Shown: positions 15,923-24,585 of the stretch, in pieces
Position numbering within the stretch: position 1 is the first letter of the stretch
How the letters are laid out: every line of letters starts with the position of its first letter
From: Alteraurantiacibacter hainanensis
GTDB lineage: Bacteria > Pseudomonadota > Alphaproteobacteria > Sphingomonadales > Sphingomonadaceae
Length of the DNA: 64,000 nt
Assembly: GCF_036321025.1 (NCBI RefSeq)
Contig: NZ_JAZAPB010000001.1
Coordinates: 1,420,212-1,484,211 of the forward strand
Reading direction: 5' to 3'
Notes under the pieces: generated by a model
What the model saw: only the letters and a program-made list of their open reading frames with translations
Told to the model about the DNA's origin: nothing
Databases searched by the model: none
Translations under genes and position numbers: made by a program

Positions 15923-18900
15923 ATGAACCTGAACCAGATTTCCGCCTGGTCGATCCGCAATCCGATCGTTCCTATCCTGGCCTTCATCGGGCTGATGATG
16001 GCGGGCATCTTCGCGTTTCAGGACATGGACGTGCAGGACCAGCCGGACATCGAATTCCCGGTGGTCATCATTTCCATCTCGCAGCCCGGCGCCGCCCCGC
16101 CCGAGGTCGAGAACCAGATTACCCAGCGCGTGGAAGCGGCCGTGCAGACGCTCGACGGGGTGGAAACCATCCGCTCCACCGCCTCCGAGGGCAATTCGCA
16201 GACCGTCATCGAATTCGCCCTTGGCACCGACATTGCCGAGGCGACCAACGAGGTCAAAAGCGAGATCGACAACATCCGCGGCGAATTGCCCGACGGCATC
16301 CTCGAACCGCGCGTGTTCAAACAGCAGACGAGTTCGCAGCCCATCGTCTCCTTCGGCGTTTCCGCCGACGACATGACCCTAGAACAGCTCAGCTGGTTCA
16401 TCGACGACACGGTGACCAAGCGGCTGCTGACGGTAGAGGGCCTTGCCGAGGTGCGCCGCAGCGGCGGCGTGGACCGCGAAATTCTCGTCATCCTCGATCC
16501 CGGCCGGATGCAGTCTCTGGGCGTCACTGCCAGCCAGGTGAACAACGCCCTGCGCCAGCTGAACCTCAACGCGGCAGGCGGGCAGGCCGAGATCGCCGGT
16601 TCGCGCCAGTCGGTGCGCGTGCTCGGCAACGCCGAAGATGCCTACGAACTCTCGCAGACCCAGATTGCGCTGGGCGGCGGTCGGTCGATCAAGCTTTCCG
16701 ACATCGCCCGCGTGCAGGACAGCTATGGCGAAATTCGCACCGTGGCGAAGGTGGACGGCAAGCAGGTCGTCACCTTCTCCATCACCCGCGCCCGCGGCGA
16801 GAGCGACGTGCGCGTCTACGACGATGCCGTTGAAGTGCTGGAGCAGGTGCAGGAAGAAAATCCGGGCGTGACCTTCACCCGCCTGTTCACCGAGGTCGAT
16901 TACACCAAGGACCAGTACGAGAGTTCGATGGCGCTGCTGGTGGAAGGGGCGCTGCTGGCCGTGGTCGTGGTGTTCCTGTTCCTGCGCGACTGGCGTGCCA
17001 CCATCATCGCCGCGCTGGCGATCCCGCTGTCGGCCATTCCGACCTTCTATTTCATGGACCTGCTGGGCTTCTCGCTCAACACGCTCTCGCTGCTCGCACT
17101 CGGACTGGTGGCAGGTGTCCTTGTCGACGATGCCATCGTGGAGATCGAGAACATCGTGCGCCACATGCGCATGGGCAAGAGCGCCTACCAGGCGTCCATC
17201 GACGCGGCGGACGAGATCGGACTGCCGGTGGTGGCAACCACCTTCTGTATCGTCGCCGTGTTCCTGCCCGTGGGCCTGATGCCGGGCATTTCCGGCCAGT
17301 TCTTCAAGAATTTCGGCCTGACGGTCGTGGTGTCCGTGCTGATGTCGCTGGCCGTGGCCCGCATGATAACGCCGATGGTCGCCGCCTACTTCCTGAAGGC
17401 GAAGGGCCAGGCGGCGCATGGCGAGGGTCCGATGATGGACCGCTACATGAAGGTCCTGCGCTGGTCGCTGGACACGAGGGCCTTTACCAGAATGCGCGAG
17501 CGCATCGGTCATGCCCCCACGCGCTGGTACTTCCACGTTGCCGCGCTGGTGACCGGATATTTCCTCCTGCTGGTCCTGCCGCAGCTGCTTGGTGGCGGCG
17601 AAGAGGCGGCGATGGCCGCACAGGCCGGCGCCGAGGCATCGGGCGGATTCGAGATCCCGGATCTCTCGACCATCCTGCTGATGGCCGTGCCCGCCTACAT
17701 CGTCGGCGGTCTCGCAAACTTCGTGGTCGGCCTCATCGTCGGGCGCTTCAACGGTTACTCCACGCCTTTCACGCAGCGCGCACGCTTCCTGGGCGCCCGT
17801 TTCCTCGATCACCGCGTGTGGATGATGCTGATAGGCGTCGCCGCCCTGGGCCTGACGGTGGTGATTGCCAGCAGCGTGCCGCAGCAGTTCTTCCCCGACA
17901 ACGACAGCGATTTCAGCCGCGTTTCCATTTCCATGGTGCCCGGCACGACGCTGGAGCAGACCGAAGCGGTGGTGGACCGGATCGCCGAGCGATTGAGCCA
18001 GGAGCAGGAAGTCGCGCTGGCGCTGGGTATCGCCAACGAAGGCTCGGGACGGATCAGCATGGTGCTGAGCGAGGACCGCGAGCGCACCAGCCTGGAATTC
18101 GAGCGCGAGCTGACGCCCGTGCTGCAGGACATTCCCGACGCACGCGTCAACTTCCAGAACAACCAGGGCGGCGGCGGCGGCACTGGCCGGGCGATCTCGA
18201 TCATGCTTTCCGGCTCCGACCCCGATTTGCTGTTCGAGACGGCCAACACGCTGGTCGAGCAGATGGCCACGGTGCAGGGCGCCGTAGCCCCGCGCATCGA
18301 CTACGACCTGCAGCGTCCCGAACTGATCATCGAGCCGCGCGAGGACCTCGCCGCCAGCCTCGGGGTCAGCACCTCCGCGCTGAGCCAGGCGATCCGTATC
18401 GCCACGCTGGGGGACATCGACCAGAACGCGGCGAAGTTCTCGCTGTCCGATCGCCAGATCCCGATCCGCGTGCGCCTCGCCGAAAACGACCGTCGCAGCC
18501 TTTCCGCGATCGAGAACCTGCCCGTCCCGACTGCTGCCGGCGGTTCGGTTCCCCTCAGCCGCGTGGCCGAAATCTCGCTGGGCATGGGGCCGACCTCGAT
18601 CGAGCGCTACAACCAGAACCGCCGCGTGTTCGTGGGCGTGGATATCGCCCCCAATGTCGCGCGGGGCGACGTGCTCAACGGCATCAACAGCCTTCCGATC
18701 ATGGAAAACCTGCCGACGGGCGTTTCCAATCAGCCGGTCGGTGCCGACGAATGGCAGGGCGAACTGATCGAGAGCTTCGTGGTCGCGGTTATCACCGGCC
18801 TGCTGCTGGTCTTTGCCGTGCTGGTACTGCTCTATCGCCGACTGGTTTCGCCGCTGGTGAACATGGGCTCGCTGTTTCTTGCGCCACTTGGCGGTTTCGT

Positions 18901-19369
18901 GGCCCTGGTCGTCGTCGGCCTCGTCAAGAACGGTCAGCCCGACCCGATATCGCTGCCGGTGTTCATCGGCATGCTGATGCTGCTGGGCATCGTGGCCAAG
19001 AACTCCATCCTGCTGATCGACTTCGCGATCGAGGAAATGGAGGCGGGCGCCAGCAAGTTGGCTGCCATCATCGAAGCCGGGCACAAGCGTGCGCAGCCCA
19101 TCGTGATGACGACCGTCGCCATGACCGCGGGCATGGTGCCCACCGCGCTCTCGCTTACCGGCGACAGCGCCTGGCGCGCACCCATGGGCACGGTGGTGAT
19201 CGGCGGCCTGCTGCTTTCCACCCTGCTGACCTTGCTGATCGTGCCTGCGGGCTTCAGCCTGGCCGACGGCCTGGAAAAGAAGCTGGGCCCGTGGCTGCGC
19301 GAACGCCTGCTGACCTACAAGCCGGGGGACGAGAACCCCGCCGGCCCCGAGGCGCAGCCTGCCGAGTAA
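15923..19369 (+). CDS. RND multidrug-type efflux pump, AcrB/MexB-like, extended
   Basis: A 1148-residue inner-membrane proton antiporter. Family features: the N-terminal helix SIRNPIVPILAFIGLMMAG, the porter domains, and the proton-relay Asp pair in VLVDDAIVEIENIVRHMRMG of TM4; the matching relay lysine is in IVAKNSILLIDFAIE of TM10. It is about 100 residues longer than usual. The extra part lies between TM6 and TM7 (about residues 495-620) and holds two additional strongly hydrophobic segments (near 538-556 and 581-608). It is co-transcribed with the adaptor upstream. No outer-membrane factor gene lies nearby. Confidence 0.92.
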   Translation: MNLNQISAWSIRNPIVPILAFIGLMMAGIFAFQDMDVQDQPDIEFPVVIISISQPGAAPPEVENQITQRVEAAVQTLDGVETIRSTASEGNSQTVIEFALGTDIAEATNEVKSEIDNIRGELPDGILEPRVFKQQTSSQPIVSFGVSADDMTLEQLSWFIDDTVTKRLLTVEGLAEVRRSGGVDREILVILDPGRMQSLGVTASQVNNALRQLNLNAAGGQAEIAGSRQSVRVLGNAEDAYELSQTQIALGGGRSIKLSDIARVQDSYGEIRTVAKVDGKQVVTFSITRARGESDVRVYDDAVEVLEQVQEENPGVTFTRLFTEVDYTKDQYESSMALLVEGALLAVVVVFLFLRDWRATIIAALAIPLSAIPTFYFMDLLGFSLNTLSLLALGLVAGVLVDDAIVEIENIVRHMRMGKSAYQASIDAADEIGLPVVATTFCIVAVFLPVGLMPGISGQFFKNFGLTVVVSVLMSLAVARMITPMVAAYFLKAKGQAAHGEGPMMDRYMKVLRWSLDTRAFTRMRERIGHAPTRWYFHVAALVTGYFLLLVLPQLLGGGEEAAMAAQAGAEASGGFEIPDLSTILLMAVPAYIVGGLANFVVGLIVGRFNGYSTPFTQRARFLGARFLDHRVWMMLIGVAALGLTVVIASSVPQQFFPDNDSDFSRVSISMVPGTTLEQTEAVVDRIAERLSQEQEVALALGIANEGSGRISMVLSEDRERTSLEFERELTPVLQDIPDARVNFQNNQGGGGGTGRAISIMLSGSDPDLLFETANTLVEQMATVQGAVAPRIDYDLQRPELIIEPREDLAASLGVSTSALSQAIRIATLGDIDQNAAKFSLSDRQIPIRVRLAENDRRSLSAIENLPVPTAAGGSVPLSRVAEISLGMGPTSIERYNQNRRVFVGVDIAPNVARGDVLNGINSLPIMENLPTGVSNQPVGADEWQGELIESFVVAVITGLLLVFAVLVLLYRRLVSPLVNMGSLFLAPLGGFVALVVVGLVKNGQPDPISLPVFIGMLMLLGIVAKNSILLIDFAIEEMEAGASKLAAIIEAGHKRAQPIVMTTVAMTAGMVPTALSLTGDSAWRAPMGTVVIGGLLLSTLLTLLIVPAGFSLADGLEKKLGPWLRERLLTYKPGDENPAGPEAQPAE

Positions 19370-19382
19370 GAGAAGCCTGACG

Positions 19383-20633
19383 ATGCAGGGCGGCGCTCCC
19401 CTGCCGCCCGACCGTGCGCGCCGCATGCGCATCACCGCAACGCTGCTGCTGGTGGCGATGGCCGCCGTCTTCCTGCTCGCGCACAACATGCTCACGGTGC
19501 ATCCGGCCTGGGGCTACGTCCACGCCTTTGCCGAAGCGGCGATGGTGGGCGGCCTGGCCGACTGGTTCGCGGTGACGGCGCTGTTCCGCCACCCGCTCGG
19601 CATTCCCATCCCGCACACCGCGATCATCCCGGAAAATAAGGATCGCATCGCCGATACGATGGCGCAGTTCCTGCGCTCGAATTTCCTCACGCCCGTGGTG
19701 GTGGCGCGGCGCATGCGCGACATGAACGTGGCGAAGGCGGCGGGTGACTTCCTGGTGAAGCGGGGCGACACGGCCGAGGGACGGCTGCGCGCAGGCGCGG
19801 CGCAGATGTTCGTGGAACTGCTAGAATCGCTCGATCCCGACAGGCTGGGACTGCAGGTCAAGGCGGGCCTCGCGCGGCAGGCGGAGAAGCTCGATGTCTC
19901 CCCCCTGCTGGGCCGCATGCTGGAAGCCGCGATCGCCGACGGACGGCACAAGCCCTTGATGGACGGGCTGATCCGCTGGGCGGGACTGACGCTGGAGGAC
20001 AACGAGGAAATGGTGCGCACCATGGTGCAGGAGCGCGCCAACGCTGTCATTCGCTGGACGGGACTGGACGGCCGCCTGGCCAATTCCGTACTCGACGGTC
20101 TCTACCGGCTGCTGGCGGAAATCCTGGTCGATCCCAATCATCCGCTGCGCGGCAAGGTGCAGCAGGGGCTGGAAAAGCTGGCGCACGACTTGCAGCATGA
20201 CCCCGAAACCCGCGCAAAGGTGGAGCGGATGAAGAACGAGCTGCTGGCCAATCCCGCCGTGGCGGACTGGTGGATGGGCGTGTGGGAACGGCTGCGCCGC
20301 TCGCTGATCGAGGCGATTCGCAATCCCGACAAGGCGATGGGCGGCGAAGTCGGCCATTCGCTGGCCGAACTGGGCGAGACGCTGCGGCAGGATCCGGCAC
20401 TGCAATTGCAGGTGAACCGCTTTGCCCGGCGCACGCTGGTGGGCGTGGTCAATCGCTACGGCGAGCAGATCGTGGGATTGGTTTCGCACACCGTGAAGAG
20501 CTGGGATGCCAGCACCGTGACCGGGCGGATCGAGAATGCCGTCGGCCGCGACCTGCAATTCATCCGTATCAACGGGACGCTGGTGGGCGGGCTGGTGGGT
20601 GTGACCATCCACTTCCTGACGCAGGTCTTGTGA
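19383..20633 (+). CDS. DUF445 family membrane protein
   Basis: A 416-residue protein of the DUF445 (YjiN-like) family. It has N-terminal hydrophobic helices (ITATLLLVAMAAVFLLAHNM), the signature GGLADWFAVTALFRHPLG with IPHTAIIPENKDRIADTM, a long amphipathic helical middle with repeated VNRF/VERM-type segments, and a C-terminal membrane helix (INGTLVGGLVGVTIHFLTQVL). The function of the family is unknown. It starts 13 bases after the RND pump gene and its TGA shares one base with the ATG of the acetyltransferase gene, so all four genes from 14719 on may form one transcript. Confidence 0.85.
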   Translation: MQGGAPLPPDRARRMRITATLLLVAMAAVFLLAHNMLTVHPAWGYVHAFAEAAMVGGLADWFAVTALFRHPLGIPIPHTAIIPENKDRIADTMAQFLRSNFLTPVVVARRMRDMNVAKAAGDFLVKRGDTAEGRLRAGAAQMFVELLESLDPDRLGLQVKAGLARQAEKLDVSPLLGRMLEAAIADGRHKPLMDGLIRWAGLTLEDNEEMVRTMVQERANAVIRWTGLDGRLANSVLDGLYRLLAEILVDPNHPLRGKVQQGLEKLAHDLQHDPETRAKVERMKNELLANPAVADWWMGVWERLRRSLIEAIRNPDKAMGGEVGHSLAELGETLRQDPALQLQVNRFARRTLVGVVNRYGEQIVGLVSHTVKSWDASTVTGRIENAVGRDLQFIRINGTLVGGLVGVTIHFLTQVL

Positions 20634-21190
20634 TGCCACCGGTCAGTGGCGAGCCACCGCTGGAACCTCGCCTGCTGACGCCGCGGCTGGAACTGTGGAT
20701 GCCGCAGGTGGAAGACCTGCAACCGCTGTACGAGATCGTTTCCGATGAGAACACGGCCCGCTTCCTGGGCGGGCAGGCGCCCATGCCCGACCACTTCATG
20801 CGTTTCACGCGCAACGCCGGGTCATGGCTTCTCTACGGCTATGGCATGTTCATGGTGCGAAGGCGCGGGGGCGACGGCTCCCTGCTGGGCAATTGCGGCA
20901 TCTTCCACTCGCTGCGCGGGTTGGGAGAGGACTTCGACAATCGCCCCGAAGCGGGGTGGATCATTCGAAAAGACAGCATCGGCAAGGGCTACGCCGGGGA
21001 AGCAATGCGCGCCATTCTCGAATGGTGGGACAGCGCGTTCGCGGGCGAACTGGTATGCTTGATCGTGCTCGGCAATCACCCTTCTTTGAAGCTGGCGGAG
21101 AAGCTGGGCTTCCGCCCGATGCGCGAGGCCGAATTGCCGGACGGGTCGCAGGCCATGCTGCTGCGACGTCCACCGCAGGCTGGCGAATAG
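20633..21190 (+). CDS. GNAT family N-acetyltransferase
   Basis: A 185-residue RimJ/RimL-type acetyltransferase. The opening LLTPRLELWMPQVEDLQPLYEI and the fold core EAGWIIRKDSIGKGYAGEAM (acetyl-CoA pyrophosphate loop in a Q/R-x-x-G-x-G/A form) are typical, as is the closing NHPSLKLAEKLGFRPMREA. The substrate could be a protein N terminus or a small amine. The start is fixed by the TGATG overlap with the DUF445 gene. Its end lies one base from the end of the convergent secreted-protein gene. Confidence 0.85.
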   Translation: MPPVSGEPPLEPRLLTPRLELWMPQVEDLQPLYEIVSDENTARFLGGQAPMPDHFMRFTRNAGSWLLYGYGMFMVRRRGGDGSLLGNCGIFHSLRGLGEDFDNRPEAGWIIRKDSIGKGYAGEAMRAILEWWDSAFAGELVCLIVLGNHPSLKLAEKLGFRPMREAELPDGSQAMLLRRPPQAGE

Positions 21191-21191
21191 C

Positions 21192-22142
21192 CTAGCTGCC
21201 GAACGGGCGCACCAATCCGAAGATCGGGTCCACCATCCAGTAGCTGGCCATGGCCTCGCCATCGGCATCGAGGGCAGGCGTGAATTCGCCGTTCTCCATG
21301 ATCTGGCTGCAGATGCGCCGGTTCGTTCGCTCCGACAGGGAGGGCCAGTGCACCTCGCACGCCGTGGGCTGTCCCTGGGCATCGACCATGACGCGGACGG
21401 GATTCGCCCCTCCGCCCAACAGGCGGAAGTCGCCGAAGCCTATCGTTCCCGTCGCAAGCCATTCCCAGGCATTGCCGACCGGGCTGGCACGGCGGGTCAT
21501 GCTGCGATGCTTCTCGAAATCCAGGCCCCAGACGCGCAGCAGGTCATCGGTGCAGGCTTGCAGCGCCTCTATCGGCGCTTCCATGTTCCCCGTGTCCAGC
21601 TGGACCGGTTGGCGAAGCCCATCCACGATTGCGATGCCATCGATGCCGGCCGCGAATTCCCTTTCGGCCTGGCGGTCGTAAGGCGGCACGACAAAGGCGC
21701 CTGCGGGGGGAGGAGATGCAGGCGGAGCGGCGGCGGCCTGTGCTGCCGGGCGAGCAAAGGGATCCGGTCCGAAAATGACATTGCCGAGGTTGAAATAGGG
21801 CAGACCCTCGTCCGTCTCGGAGCGAAGGAACATCGCGCGCCGCTGAGTTCCATTGGGCATGTAGGAATAGCCCAGCGCCTCGGTGCCGCGGTAGGTGGTC
21901 AGGGGTTCGCCGATCAGGATCAGGCGAGCGAAATTTTCCGCCCGGTTGCGCTCCAGGGCGAAGCCGATCTCGTCGTCGCCATCGGTGAAGCTTGCGGCAA
22001 GGCGGCAATAGTCGTCGCCCGCGTCAAGCGTCCATGAATCCTGCATGGCAAAGATGCGTGGTTCCGCGTCCTGTGCGTAGGACGGGACTGCTGCCGCGCT
22101 TGCCATTGTCGCCACAGCCAGTGCCAGATTGCGAATGCCCAT
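21192..22142 (-). CDS. Secreted protein with TonB-C-like C-terminal domain
   Basis: A 316-residue exported protein with a signal peptide (residues 1-23, AAVPSYAQ) and no membrane anchor. The first part (about 30-130) is unassigned, with FALERNRAENFARLILIG and GTQRRAMFLRSE. A Pro/Ala-rich linker follows near residues 145-165. The last 85 residues look like the TonB C-terminal domain often found in periplasmic proteins of sphingomonads (VRVMVDAQGQPTACEV, then a cysteine-bearing helix and FTPALDADG). Since the TonB transmembrane helix is missing it cannot act as a normal energy transducer. Its Shine-Dalgarno lies in the arm of a perfect hairpin after etfA. Confidence 0.75.
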   Translation of the reverse strand: MGIRNLALAVATMASAAAVPSYAQDAEPRIFAMQDSWTLDAGDDYCRLAASFTDGDDEIGFALERNRAENFARLILIGEPLTTYRGTEALGYSYMPNGTQRRAMFLRSETDEGLPYFNLGNVIFGPDPFARPAAQAAAAPPASPPPAGAFVVPPYDRQAEREFAAGIDGIAIVDGLRQPVQLDTGNMEAPIEALQACTDDLLRVWGLDFEKHRSMTRRASPVGNAWEWLATGTIGFGDFRLLGGGANPVRVMVDAQGQPTACEVHWPSLSERTNRRICSQIMENGEFTPALDADGEAMASYWMVDPIFGLVRPFGS

Positions 22143-22150
22143 AACGAAAA

Positions 22151-22186
22151 CTCCTCCCCGGCGGATATTTACCCGCCGGGGAGGAG
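22151..22186 (-). terminator. 14-bp perfect hairpin after etfA, covering the next gene's Shine-Dalgarno
   Basis: Arms CTCCTCCCCGGCGG (22151-22164) and CCGCCGGGGAGGAG (22173-22186), eight-base loop. On the minus strand the hairpin is followed by TTTTCGTT, so it is a good terminator for etfBA. The second arm contains GGGGAGGAG eight bases before the ATG at 22142, so readthrough RNA would hide the ribosome site of that gene. Confidence 0.75.
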
Positions 22187-22216
22187 CGCTTCAATGACTT
22201 TGTCCACAATGCCGGA

Positions 22217-23143
22217 TCAGAGCTTTTCGGTCAGTTCCGGCACGGCGTTGTAGAGGTCTGCGACGAGGCCCAGGTCGGCGACCTGGAAGATCGGCGCATC
22301 GGGATCCTTGTTGATCGCGACGATCACCTTGGAATCCTTCATGCCGGCAAGGTGCTGGATCGCGCCGGAAATGCCGATGGCGATGTAGACCTCTGGGGCC
22401 ACGATCTTGCCGGTCTGGCCGACCTGGTAGTCGTTGGGCACGTAGCCGGCATCCACCGCAGCGCGCGATGCACCGATGGCGGCACCCAGCTTGTCGGCCA
22501 GCGGCGTGATGTACTGCTCGAACGTCTCGGCGTCCTTCAGCGCCCGGCCGCCGGAAACGACGATGCCCGCGCTGGTGAGTTCGGGACGTTCGCTTTCCAC
22601 CGCGTCCAGCTTCACGAACTGCGAAAGACCGGCATCGCCGGGTCCGCTCGCGGCTTCGACGTTGGCGCTACCACCCTCGGCCTCGGCCTTGTCGAAGGCG
22701 GTGGTGCGTACCGTGATGACGAGCTTGGGATCGCTCGATTCCACCGTGGCGATGGCGTTGCCGGCATAGATCGGCCGGGTGAAGGTCCTGGGCCCTTCGA
22801 CCGAGATGATGTCGGACACCTGCATCACGTCGAGCAGTGCGGCGACGCGCGGCATCACGTTCTTGCCGGTCGTGGTAGCAGGAGCCAGCACGGCGTCGTA
22901 GCCGTCCATGAGCCCTGCGATCAGCGGCGCGACGTTTTCGGCCAGCATGTGGGCATAGGCATCGTCACCGGCGTGCAGCACTTTCGATACGCCCGCGATC
23001 TTCGCGGCCGCATCGGCCACTCCCTGGGAGCCCGCGACGAAGACATGCACGTCATCATCCAGCTTCTTTGCGGCGGTGACGGCGGAAAGGGTGGCATCGG
23101 CGATCGTGTCGCCATGCGGTTCTGCAATTACGAGGGCTGTCAT
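22217..23143 (-). CDS. etfA: Electron transfer flavoprotein alpha subunit
   Basis: A 308-residue FAD-binding subunit of ETF, which carries electrons from acyl-CoA and other dehydrogenases to ETF:ubiquinone oxidoreductase. The C-terminal FAD domain signature is clear: VSGGRALKDAE, then the stretch from YQVGQTGKIVAPEVYIAIGI through ISGAIQHLAGMKDSKVIVAI to NKDPDAPIFQVADLGLV. The N-terminal domain has the LVIAEPHGDTIADATLSAV start typical of EtfA. It overlaps etfB by one base (TAATG-type junction around 23143). The pair lies behind an 18-bp palindrome at 23938-23955. Confidence 0.96.
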   Translation of the reverse strand: MTALVIAEPHGDTIADATLSAVTAAKKLDDDVHVFVAGSQGVADAAAKIAGVSKVLHAGDDAYAHMLAENVAPLIAGLMDGYDAVLAPATTTGKNVMPRVAALLDVMQVSDIISVEGPRTFTRPIYAGNAIATVESSDPKLVITVRTTAFDKAEAEGGSANVEAASGPGDAGLSQFVKLDAVESERPELTSAGIVVSGGRALKDAETFEQYITPLADKLGAAIGASRAAVDAGYVPNDYQVGQTGKIVAPEVYIAIGISGAIQHLAGMKDSKVIVAINKDPDAPIFQVADLGLVADLYNAVPELTEKL

Positions 23144-23889
23144 TAGGCAACTCCCATGGACTTGAGCTTGGCGACCAGCGCGTCGACATCCTCGACGATC
23201 TCGCCTGCCTGGCGGACCGGAGGCTCGGACACGTTGGTGGTGGTCAGGCGCGGAGCCACGTCGACGCCGTAGTCAGCGGGCGTCTTGCTATCGAGCGGCT
23301 TCTTCTTCGCCTTCATGATGTTGGGCAGGGAAGCATAGCGCGGCTCGTTGAGGCGCAGGTCGGTGGTGACGATGGCTGGCAGCGTCAGCTTCACCGTTTC
23401 CAGGCCGCCGTCCACCTCGCGCGTGACGGATACGGACTCGCCGTCGATCTCCACCTTGCTGGCGAAAGTGCCCTGCGGGCGCCCCATCAGCGCGGCGAGC
23501 ATCTGGCCGGTCTGGTTGCTGTCGTCGTCGATGGCCTGCTTGCCCAGCATCACGATGCCCGGCTCTTCCTCTTCGGCAATCGCCTTCAGGATCTTGGCGA
23601 CGGCGAGCGGTTCGACCTGCTCGTCGGTCTCCACCAGGATCGCGCGGTCGGCACCCATGGCGAGGGCGGTGCGCAGCGTTTCCTGCGCCTTGGCCGGGCC
23701 GATGGACACGGCGACCACTTCTTCGGCCTTGCCCGCTTCCTTCAGCCTCAGGGCCTCCTCGACGGCGATCTCGTCGAACGGGTTCATGCTCATCTTCACG
23801 TTGGCCAGGTCCACGCCCGAACCATCGCTCTTCACGCGAGGCTTCACGTTGTAATCGATCACCCGCTTCACGGGCACGAGGATTTTCAT
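23143..23889 (-). CDS. etfB: Electron transfer flavoprotein beta subunit
   Basis: A 248-residue AMP-binding subunit of ETF, opening with MKILVPVKRVIDYNVK and carrying NPFDEIAVEEALRLKE and the adenine-nucleotide region QAIDDDSNQTGQMLAALMGRP. The recognition loop that docks dehydrogenases is visible as RYASLPNIMKAKKKPLD. It is first in the etfBA operon. The 5' flank, shared with a divergent secreted-protein gene starting at 24032, holds a perfect palindrome that is the likely operator. Confidence 0.96.
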   Translation of the reverse strand: MKILVPVKRVIDYNVKPRVKSDGSGVDLANVKMSMNPFDEIAVEEALRLKEAGKAEEVVAVSIGPAKAQETLRTALAMGADRAILVETDEQVEPLAVAKILKAIAEEEEPGIVMLGKQAIDDDSNQTGQMLAALMGRPQGTFASKVEIDGESVSVTREVDGGLETVKLTLPAIVTTDLRLNEPRYASLPNIMKAKKKPLDSKTPADYGVDVAPRLTTTNVSEPPVRQAGEIVEDVDALVAKLKSMGVA

Positions 23890-23937
23890 TGTCTGTCCTC
23901 TCTTTCGGATTCGAATTTCTGCCGCTTATGTAAACAG

Positions 23938-23955
23938 CTTGACGTATACGTCAAG
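23938..23955. promoter_or_regulatory. Perfect 18-bp palindrome, likely operator of etfBA
   Basis: CTTGACGTATACGTCAAG is an exact palindrome 48 bases before the etfB start and 76 bases before the divergent gene at 24032. TTGACGT/ACGTCAA arms resemble the operators I recall for LiuR-type MerR regulators of fatty-acid and branched-chain amino-acid breakdown in proteobacteria, whose regulons often include etf genes. The site is seen directly; the regulator is inference. Confidence 0.65.
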
Positions 23956-24031
23956 CAGAGGCCTAATTGCTTTACGCCCAACAGCACGCCGGGTAGCGTC
24001 TCCCTCCAACGAACGAAAGCGGACTTTGGCT

Positions 24032-24535
24032 ATGCGTTTCTGGCTTGCGATTGCGACAATGCTGGTGGCGAGCCCGCTAGCTGCGCAAGAGACCCGCACG
24101 GCGCCTGCCGACCAGGCGCCTCCCCCCGCGACGATTGCCGACATGGACTGGCTGGTGGGTCAGTGGTCCGGCGAAGGGATCGGCGGCAATCCGGCGATGG
24201 AAAGCTGGCTGCCCGCGGTGGGCACCACCATGGTCGGCACCTTCGTGCAGGCCGACGCCGCGGGCGGGATCCAGTTCACCGAGCATCTCTACCTGATGGA
24301 GGAAGAAGGCACCGTCGTCCTGCGGCTGAAGCACTTCAACGGCGATCTTACCGGGTGGGAGGAGCGCGACGAGATGCTGACTTTCCGGCTGGTCGAGATG
24401 GATGAATGCGCCGCCTACTTCCGCGGCCTGACGCTGCGCTGTGACGGCGACGACGGCCTGCTGGCCGCGGTTCGCATGGGCCAGTCGGACGGGACCAGCA
24501 GCGAACTGATTTTCCGGTTCACGCGCACCGGTTGA
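24032..24535 (+). CDS. Secreted DUF6265-like protein
   Basis: A 167-residue exported protein. The start at 24032 gives the signal peptide MRFWLAIATMLVASPLAAQ; a longer frame upstream would run through the etf operator and is unlikely. The mature part matches DUF6265-type proteins: MDWLVGQWSGEGIGG, ESWLPAVGTTMVGTF, and alternating strands (TVVLRLKHFNGDLTGWEE) suggesting a small beta-barrel. Two cysteines (DECAAYF, LRCDGD) may form a disulfide. Function is unknown. It is divergent from etfB and may share its regulator. Confidence 0.7.
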   Translation: MRFWLAIATMLVASPLAAQETRTAPADQAPPPATIADMDWLVGQWSGEGIGGNPAMESWLPAVGTTMVGTFVQADAAGGIQFTEHLYLMEEEGTVVLRLKHFNGDLTGWEERDEMLTFRLVEMDECAAYFRGLTLRCDGDDGLLAAVRMGQSDGTSSELIFRFTRTG

Positions 24536-24585
24536 GAAACCGCCTTCCTGTCGAGGCGTTCTGTAGCCAGCGGGAGAAAACCTGA

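Noticed and set aside
16379..19495. Very long open frame opposite the RND pump gene
   Set aside because: It is the mirror of a GC-rich coding frame: composition is His/Arg/Gln-rich without any family motif, and the plus strand holds a clear RND protein. The same applies to the long antisense frames at 2083-4602, 34936-37080, 38693-40087 and 45668-47656.
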